From the NCBI GenBank assembly GCA_951394405.1, contig OX596341.1, positions 62,001-126,000 on the forward strand: a stretch of DNA of 64,000 nucleotides, given 5' to 3'. Below the pieces are notes generated by a model, which ran no database searches, had not been told where the DNA came from, and was given only the letters and a program-made list of their open reading frames with translations. How positions within the stretch are numbered: the first letter of the stretch is position 1; each line of letters begins with the position of its first letter. Position numbers and translations under genes: made by a program. Below are positions 59,262-64,000 of this stretch, piece after piece. Source of the DNA: Coprinellus micaceus. Taxonomy: Eukaryota > Basidiomycota > Agaricomycetes > Agaricales > Psathyrellaceae.

Positions 59262-59789
59262 TAATAAATCCAGAGCCCCTACATAGGGCCCACACTCACA
59301 TTAACATAGTGTTGTTATATCTATATGCTTTTTTCAGGTATATCTACACTTACAGCTGAAGCTCAATGCCAGCTCAGTGCCTACCCCCCGACAGCTCTCG
59401 TTGCGTTTGACCTTGTCTGGCCGTCGTTGGTGGCCTCGGCGCCAATGCCGCCAACCAGGCCATTGGTTACCTTCGGCACTATCAATCGGAAAGTCAAAGA
59501 CGGAAAATTCCGTCGGCTCTGGAGGCCCCAGTCTCCGGTACCCCTCCTCCCCGTGAAATGACCGTAAAATAAGTTCATTATGGCCGCTTAATAGGTCTGC
59601 TGATCCCTGAATTGAAAGTGGGGACGGAAGGCGGACCAGAAGCACTCAAGAAGACCCGGCGTAGCTTCTGAGATATATCAGACGAGGGGAAAGGAGCAGT
59701 CTGCGAGGCGCAGGGAGTAGGAATCCCGTTGATTATACTTATGTTTGTGGGGAGTGCATGTATAGCCTTGTTGGCTCCGAAACATCAGG

Positions 59790-60060
59790 AAAATCACAAG
59801 TTGCTTTTTTGCGCTTGTGCAAGCCATAAAAAGCGTCGAAACGTGCCGAAACGTGCCCAAAAGCGCGGAAAGCTGGAAAGCTGAGAATCCAGGTCTCTCT
59901 ATGGGAAAAGCCCGCACAGGACCCTGTCAATCTGACTGATTCAATACAACCCACCTACCCAATTGTAGTAAGTTCGTTACAAAACATTCAAGGCTCCACC
60001 ACGATTTTGCTTTTTCGCTTGCCGCAAGCGAAAAAGCGCCGAAAAGCTGGCAATCAAGGT
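59790..60060. repeat. Two related hairpin repeats
   Basis: Around 59800-59838 and 60007-60043 the sequence reads TTGCTTTTTNCGCTTG, a short loop, CAAGC, then AAAAAGCG-CGAAA. The second copy is a perfect palindrome with 14-bp arms (GCTTTTTCGCTTGC). The first copy is followed by CGAAACGTGC in direct repeat. No gene is present. Confidence 0.7.
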
Positions 60061-60474
60061 GCGAATTTGCTGATGAAGGGGGGATGCCTGTAGAATTTCC
60101 ATAGGCTTCAGGCAGCCTCGAGAGAGGCTGGGGGACATCGAGTCTGTATCAATGGCGGGAGAAGCTGGTTTTCAGGGTGATCGGGGATTGCTAGCTGCAT
60201 CTTCTGGTGTGAAAAGACATCTTGGACCCCTTCTATACACTTGGCGTTGGATTCTTACCCATTACTGTCTAACGACTCGTGAGCTCACGGCCTCTGGCGT
60301 TCAAGCTTCCCTTTGCCTCGGCCCAAGGGGACGGCTACGACGCCAGGGCCAGGCAGGACGAGGGCCACAGGTCTGGTCGGTGGTGGTGCATCAATTCCAC
60401 GTCGTTTGGGAGGAAAGCGTTCAGACATGGTGCATGATGAGGGGCCATACGAGCCCAGAGCATCCCACGATTCC

Positions 60475-61153
60475 TACACTAACTGACCAAAATAAATGTC
60501 CCGCCCCGTTCCGCATGGACAAGAGGGATTCGGACGAAACCTCTTATATGACAAATGTGTGAGACCATATGATAGATCTTGGTCTGTAAATCTAAGCGAT
60601 CTGGCCTTCCCTCCCCCTTGGAGGGGGGAATAGCAGTTTGGGCGAAATTTGGGTTCCAGAAGAAATGCGTATGGCGTCGAGAAATATATGGCACGATAAA
60701 CTAGTTGTAAATTCAAGCTTATATCGCCAATGGTCTCAGCGAGGGAAGCCGTTCTTCCTGAGCTACAGCGCCCGCAATGTGGGGTCCGGCGCCTATCTCC
60801 CCACCCAAATCAGGTGAAAGCCGTCAAAGTTGCCGATTTGTTTGCTCTCTCACGCAACGACGAATTGTCCGATTCCTCTGGTTCTTGGCCCATATTGCTC
60901 ACAGTTCCCAGCTCTGTATGGATATGCCGTTTTTACATTTTCAGGACATCTCCTTGCTGAACCCAACTTTTTCAAAAACCGTGCAATTCGCTGTGGGGGA
61001 AGGAGGAATCATCAGATGCGTTCGATTTTGGGCTCAACTGCCATCTTTCCTGAATGCGAGGATATCATACTCTAAAGGATGTTCCTCAATATCATCCGTT
61101 CTTGAGGAATGTGGTAGAACGTGGTGGGACAATATTTTTGGTCAGTTAGTGTA
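60475..61153. mobile_element. Long inverted-repeat MITE-like element
   Basis: Ends are inverted: TACACTAACTGACCAAAA at 60475 onward, and its complement TTTTTGGTCAGTTAGTGTA ending at 61153, with the similarity continuing for about 40 bp (ATGTCCCGCC / ATTGTCCCACC). Terminal TA at both edges fits a Tc1/mariner-type TA duplication. Further inside the halves remain partly complementary (GGAGGGGGGAATAGC around 60622 against 60997-61010), so the whole 679-bp unit can fold back on itself. Overlapping frames inside it are not considered genes. Confidence 0.78.
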
Positions 61154-61507
61154 CTTCGATACTTATGTGTGTATTAGTCGGATGAGATTACAACGAAAAG
61201 AAGAAAGCGACGAAATGGGTTTGATGACACACAAGTCAGAGGCGGTCGTGGCAACAGCTCTTAGAAATGGAAATAATACAGCGACAAGACGATGCGAGGG
61301 AGAACAAAAAAAAATAAGGAATAAGTGATATCAAACGGAACGGGTGATCTACAGGTACAGAAATGGGGAGTCAACGTCTGCTGGACGACGGTGCGGGAGC
61401 GTATGATGGACAGTGCTAGACAATTGGCTGGGAGAGGACTTCTATTAAATCATGAACACGACGGACAGCAGGAGGGTAAGGGTAACTCACGATGATGATC
61501 GATGAGC
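61154..61507. other. Intergenic, no gene seen
   Basis: Likely the 3' UTR and terminator region of the minus-strand gene that ends at 61508. An A-rich stretch lies at about 61306-61316. Confidence 0.4.
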
Positions 61508-64000
61508 CTATGGTTCACCCGAAGGCGGCGGCATATTCCCGTGATGAGTCCTCATCATCTTCCTCTGAGCCTTCGCAGGTACGTGTAAAGAAACAGCACC
61601 ATCCACCTCCATCGCCACATTCGTGTTTATCGTCGGCCTCTTTGCCGCCTCGACATTATTCGAAGACGAGGCGATCGACGAAGACCTATCCCTCCTCGAG
61701 GGAAGTGGGGGATACAACGGCTCTGAGGCTTCTCGATGTGGAGGTACTGAACTGGATTCGCGGTGCGGGAGAGGCGGGGCCGAACCCTGAGGCTCGAAGT
61801 AGGCAAGCCGGTGCCTGAGCTCCGCGACTTCGGTCTCGGTATCATTAGGCTGCCCAAAGGCCTGCGATTGTTCCCGTTGAGACACAGAGGGTGGTCCACT
61901 CTCCTCAGCCCACAGGCCTGCGGCTCTCTTCTCCTTCTCCCACTCCATCTTCTCTCTCTCCCACTCCATCCTCTCCTTCTGGGCCTGTCTCTCCCTCTCG
62001 GCATGCTCCCTCTCGAGCCTCTCCACCCTCTCAAGCATCTCCCTCCTCTCCCTCTCCACCCTATCAAGCATCTCCTTTCTCTCCCTCTCCGCCCTTTCGA
62101 ACATCTCAGCCCGTTCCCGCTCGAGCCTCTCAGTCGCAGCTCTCTCCCTCTCCAATCGTTCCCTCTCTCCCTTCTCCAACCTTTCAAGACGTTCGACCTG
62201 CTCCCGCTCGAGCCTCTCTACCTTGTCTTTCTCTCGGTCGAGCCGCTCTCTCTCCAACCTCATCTCCAGTTCTCTCCTCCTCCTTTCCTCCTCCACGGTT
62301 CTATCCAGATCGCTACGCAACACATCCAGCTCGGCTCGATGCAAGAGCTTCGTCGAAGCCGTTTCCTCTCTCGCACGGCGTTCACTCGCTGTCAGCTTAT
62401 CCTTGATCAATCTAAACTCATCGAGCATCAAAGCGAGGAGCGTGCTCTCAGAATGGTCTTGCGATGCCGACACGACTTGGGTCTGCTTGCGAGCGGGGAC
62501 GACAGCGACTTCACGTTCCTTGCCCTTGGCGGACACAGCGCGAGTTCGAACAGAGACTACACCGTCATCTGAAGAGGCGATATCGTCCTCATCGTTATAG
62601 GTGAATCCCGGGAGATCAGCCATATGCTGCATAACATCGAGAACCTTCTTCGCCTTACTCGCCGCAACCGCCTTTTTCTGCCTCTCCTCCGACTGAACAT
62701 CTCCCATCTCCACATCCCCCAACTCCGCCTGAACCGCGACCTCGGATACGACCTTGTATCTCGTTTCCACCTCTTTCCCACCCATCCTCTCAACACCTCT
62801 CATCCTCACCTCCCCCAACAGACTCTCAACCGCCTTCTCACTCCTAACCGCCGCCTCCCTCGCCTCCTCCACAACCTTCCCCCTTCTCACCTCTTCTCCC
62901 TCCCTCTTCCGTTCTCTCTCCTCCGCCTTCCTCTCGCTCTCCACCCTCCTCCTCTCCAACTCCTCCAACATACTCTTCAACGCCCCCACCTCCTTCCGAT
63001 ACTCGCCCACAACCTGGATCTGCTGCACCTGCTTCCTCGAGAGCTCTTCACCCCTCGACTCGGCCGCTTGGAATCGGGATACGACTTCCGCGCGGAACTC
63101 GCCTACGATACGGTCGACGCCGTCAAGCTTGGATTGGAGGGAGGAGAGGAGCTTGGCTTTGTGCTCGTCCGAGACGGCTAGAGGGGTTATGATGTTGAGG
63201 AACGCGGTTTGGTTGTCCTTTACCTCCTTGAGGACGGTCTCGACGTAATTGACAACGCCCCACGTCCCCTCCACCATAGCTTCCATCTTATCACGCTTTT
63301 CGGTCCCCTTCTTCTGTCCTTCAGAAAGACCCTCAACCGCTTGGAGAACGCCGTGGGTATGCGACCCAACCAAATCCTTCAACCTCGTATTCCCCTCCAA
63401 AAGTCCCAACAACGCCTCAAGAATCTGCTTCAATTCCGGCGCGACCGACGGAGTCGGTCCTGGCGCAGTCCGCTTCGCATTCTCCGAGGCAACCGCAGCA
63501 GTCTGAGACGCAAGGACCTCGACCTTCTTCACCTCCTCAATAATCGCCCCCACCGCACCATCAAGCCGGTTCCCAAACGCCGCACTGAGATCTTTCACGA
63601 ACCTCATATACGAGGGTACGTTCGCCTGGGACAATGAGGTCGAGGCCGAGCCTGTCGCGGATGAAGGCGGGACAAGCGTAGCCGTAGACGATGCCGATGA
63701 TGGAGGCGGTGGTGGAGGCGGAGTCGAATCGGCGGGAGGTGTAGGCGTAGCTGGAGCCTGAATAGCCGTCGCCGTATCAGACGCCGTCGAAGGCACAGTC
63801 GAAACCGGCGCTGGAATCACAATGCCCAAGGACGGCTCGACCACAGGCGACACCTTAGGAGCCGTCGGTGCAGTCAACACCGAACTCATAAACGCAGCCG
63901 CAGCCGTACTCTCCTTCCCTCCCTGCTCCTTCGGTTCAATCTCTCCTCCGCTCCCACCCACTCCCCCTGCTCCATTCACACTAACACTACCCCCCGTCCC
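61508..64000 (-). CDS. Large coiled-coil protein, 5' end outside the window
   Basis: The frame is open from the right edge to TGA at 61508 (about 830 codons seen); no start lies inside the window, since the first codons visible (GGSVSVNGAGG) continue upstream. The N-terminal 130 residues are rich in Pro, Ser, Thr and Ala. A segment around VPSYMRFVKDLSAAFGNRLDGAVGAIIEEVKK begins a long helical region. This ends in a highly charged coiled coil with ERLERER, ERERAEMFERAERER and MERVERLEREHAERERQ-type repeats, about 190 residues. The C-terminus is low complexity (SRRDRSSSIASSSNN). No intron is apparent. Such proteins are typically structural, cytoskeletal or vesicle-tethering scaffolds, but I cannot name the family. 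The repetitive codons make the antisense strand look falsely open. Confidence 0.75.
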   Translation of the reverse strand, partial: GTGGSVSVNGAGGVGGSGGEIEPKEQGGKESTAAAAFMSSVLTAPTAPKVSPVVEPSLGIVIPAPVSTVPSTASDTATAIQAPATPTPPADSTPPPPPPPSSASSTATLVPPSSATGSASTSLSQANVPSYMRFVKDLSAAFGNRLDGAVGAIIEEVKKVEVLASQTAAVASENAKRTAPGPTPSVAPELKQILEALLGLLEGNTRLKDLVGSHTHGVLQAVEGLSEGQKKGTEKRDKMEAMVEGTWGVVNYVETVLKEVKDNQTAFLNIITPLAVSDEHKAKLLSSLQSKLDGVDRIVGEFRAEVVSRFQAAESRGEELSRKQVQQIQVVGEYRKEVGALKSMLEELERRRVESERKAEERERKREGEEVRRGKVVEEAREAAVRSEKAVESLLGEVRMRGVERMGGKEVETRYKVVSEVAVQAELGDVEMGDVQSEERQKKAVAASKAKKVLDVMQHMADLPGFTYNDEDDIASSDDGVVSVRTRAVSAKGKEREVAVVPARKQTQVVSASQDHSESTLLALMLDEFRLIKDKLTASERRAREETASTKLLHRAELDVLRSDLDRTVEEERRRRELEMRLERERLDREKDKVERLEREQVERLERLEKGERERLERERAATERLERERAEMFERAERERKEMLDRVERERREMLERVERLEREHAERERQAQKERMEWEREKMEWEKEKRAAGLWAEESGPPSVSQREQSQAFGQPNDTETEVAELRHRLAYFEPQGSAPPLPHRESSSVPPHREASEPLYPPLPSRRDRSSSIASSSNNVEAAKRPTINTNVAMEVDGAVSLHVPAKAQRKMMRTHHGNMPPPSGEP

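Noticed and set aside
60474..61328. Frames of 80-180 codons inside the fold-back element
   Set aside because: They lie within inverted repeats and mirror each other; no domain is visible.
61763..63637. Several long plus-strand frames opposite the coiled-coil gene
   Set aside because: Leu/Ser/Pro-rich shadows produced by the repetitive Glu/Arg codons of the minus-strand gene.
1..64000. CRISPR arrays, rRNA genes, riboswitches, bacterial-type operators
   Set aside because: No regularly spaced repeats of the CRISPR kind and no rRNA-like sequence noticed; the gene structure is clearly eukaryotic.

Overview
The window looks like nuclear DNA of a filamentous basidiomycete, most likely an Agaricomycete. 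Almost every gene is broken by short introns (about 35-70 bp, GT-AG) and genes lie on both strands. There are no operons or ribosome-binding sites. The gene content (expanded F-box-like and MYND families, secreted CVNH proteins, a hAT transposon, an MCH-type MFS permease) fits that group. Species cannot be named from the sequence.

Layout. 1-13.2 kb is gene-poor and decayed: scrambled pieces of MYND genes (4.07-6.3 kb) and diverged copies of two or three unidentified repeats. 13.2-15.5 kb is a MYND-finger gene with two nonsense codons. 16.0-19.6 kb holds two F-box/propeller genes on the minus strand (one intact, one internally deleted). 21.8-24.1 kb is the intact MYND paralogue. A perfect 45-bp palindrome lies at 24.4 kb, followed by a single-exon AT-hook protein gene (24.8-26.3 kb). 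27.2-31.0 kb holds two more F-box/propeller genes in tandem, the second with one in-frame TGA. 31-37 kb shows no recognisable gene. 37.1-38.8 kb is a THEM6-like hot-dog thioesterase. 39.0-40.8 kb is a frameshifted F-box/propeller pseudogene and 41.1-42.6 kb a different F-box-like gene. 43.7-45.8 kb has two secreted CVNH (cyanovirin-N homology) paralogues. 46.0-50.4 kb is a complete hAT transposon with an open 10-exon transposase, terminal inverted repeats and an 8-bp target duplication. A short inverted-repeat element lies at 51.3 kb. 51.7-55.8 kb is a divergent pair of intact F-box/propeller genes. 56.0-58.0 kb is an MFS permease. 58-61.2 kb is full of small repeats, hairpins and a second inverted-repeat element. 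61.5 kb to the right edge is the 3' part of a large coiled-coil protein gene.

The dominant theme is a seven-member family of F-box-like proteins (about 516-544 aa) with a C-terminal degenerate WD/propeller-like half. All members share the same four-exon structure (introns in phases 0, 2, 0). Six of seven carry two conserved upstream elements: TTAAGCGCCC about 80-140 bp before the ATG, and a CCTAACA-RR-G-YCAAA-type block between it and the ATG. Four copies are open and three or four are broken, as expected for birth-and-death evolution. By analogy with F-box proteins they would be SCF-type adaptors recruiting substrates through the C-terminal half, but no partner can be inferred from the sequence. 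MYND genes show the same pattern of one good copy among broken ones.
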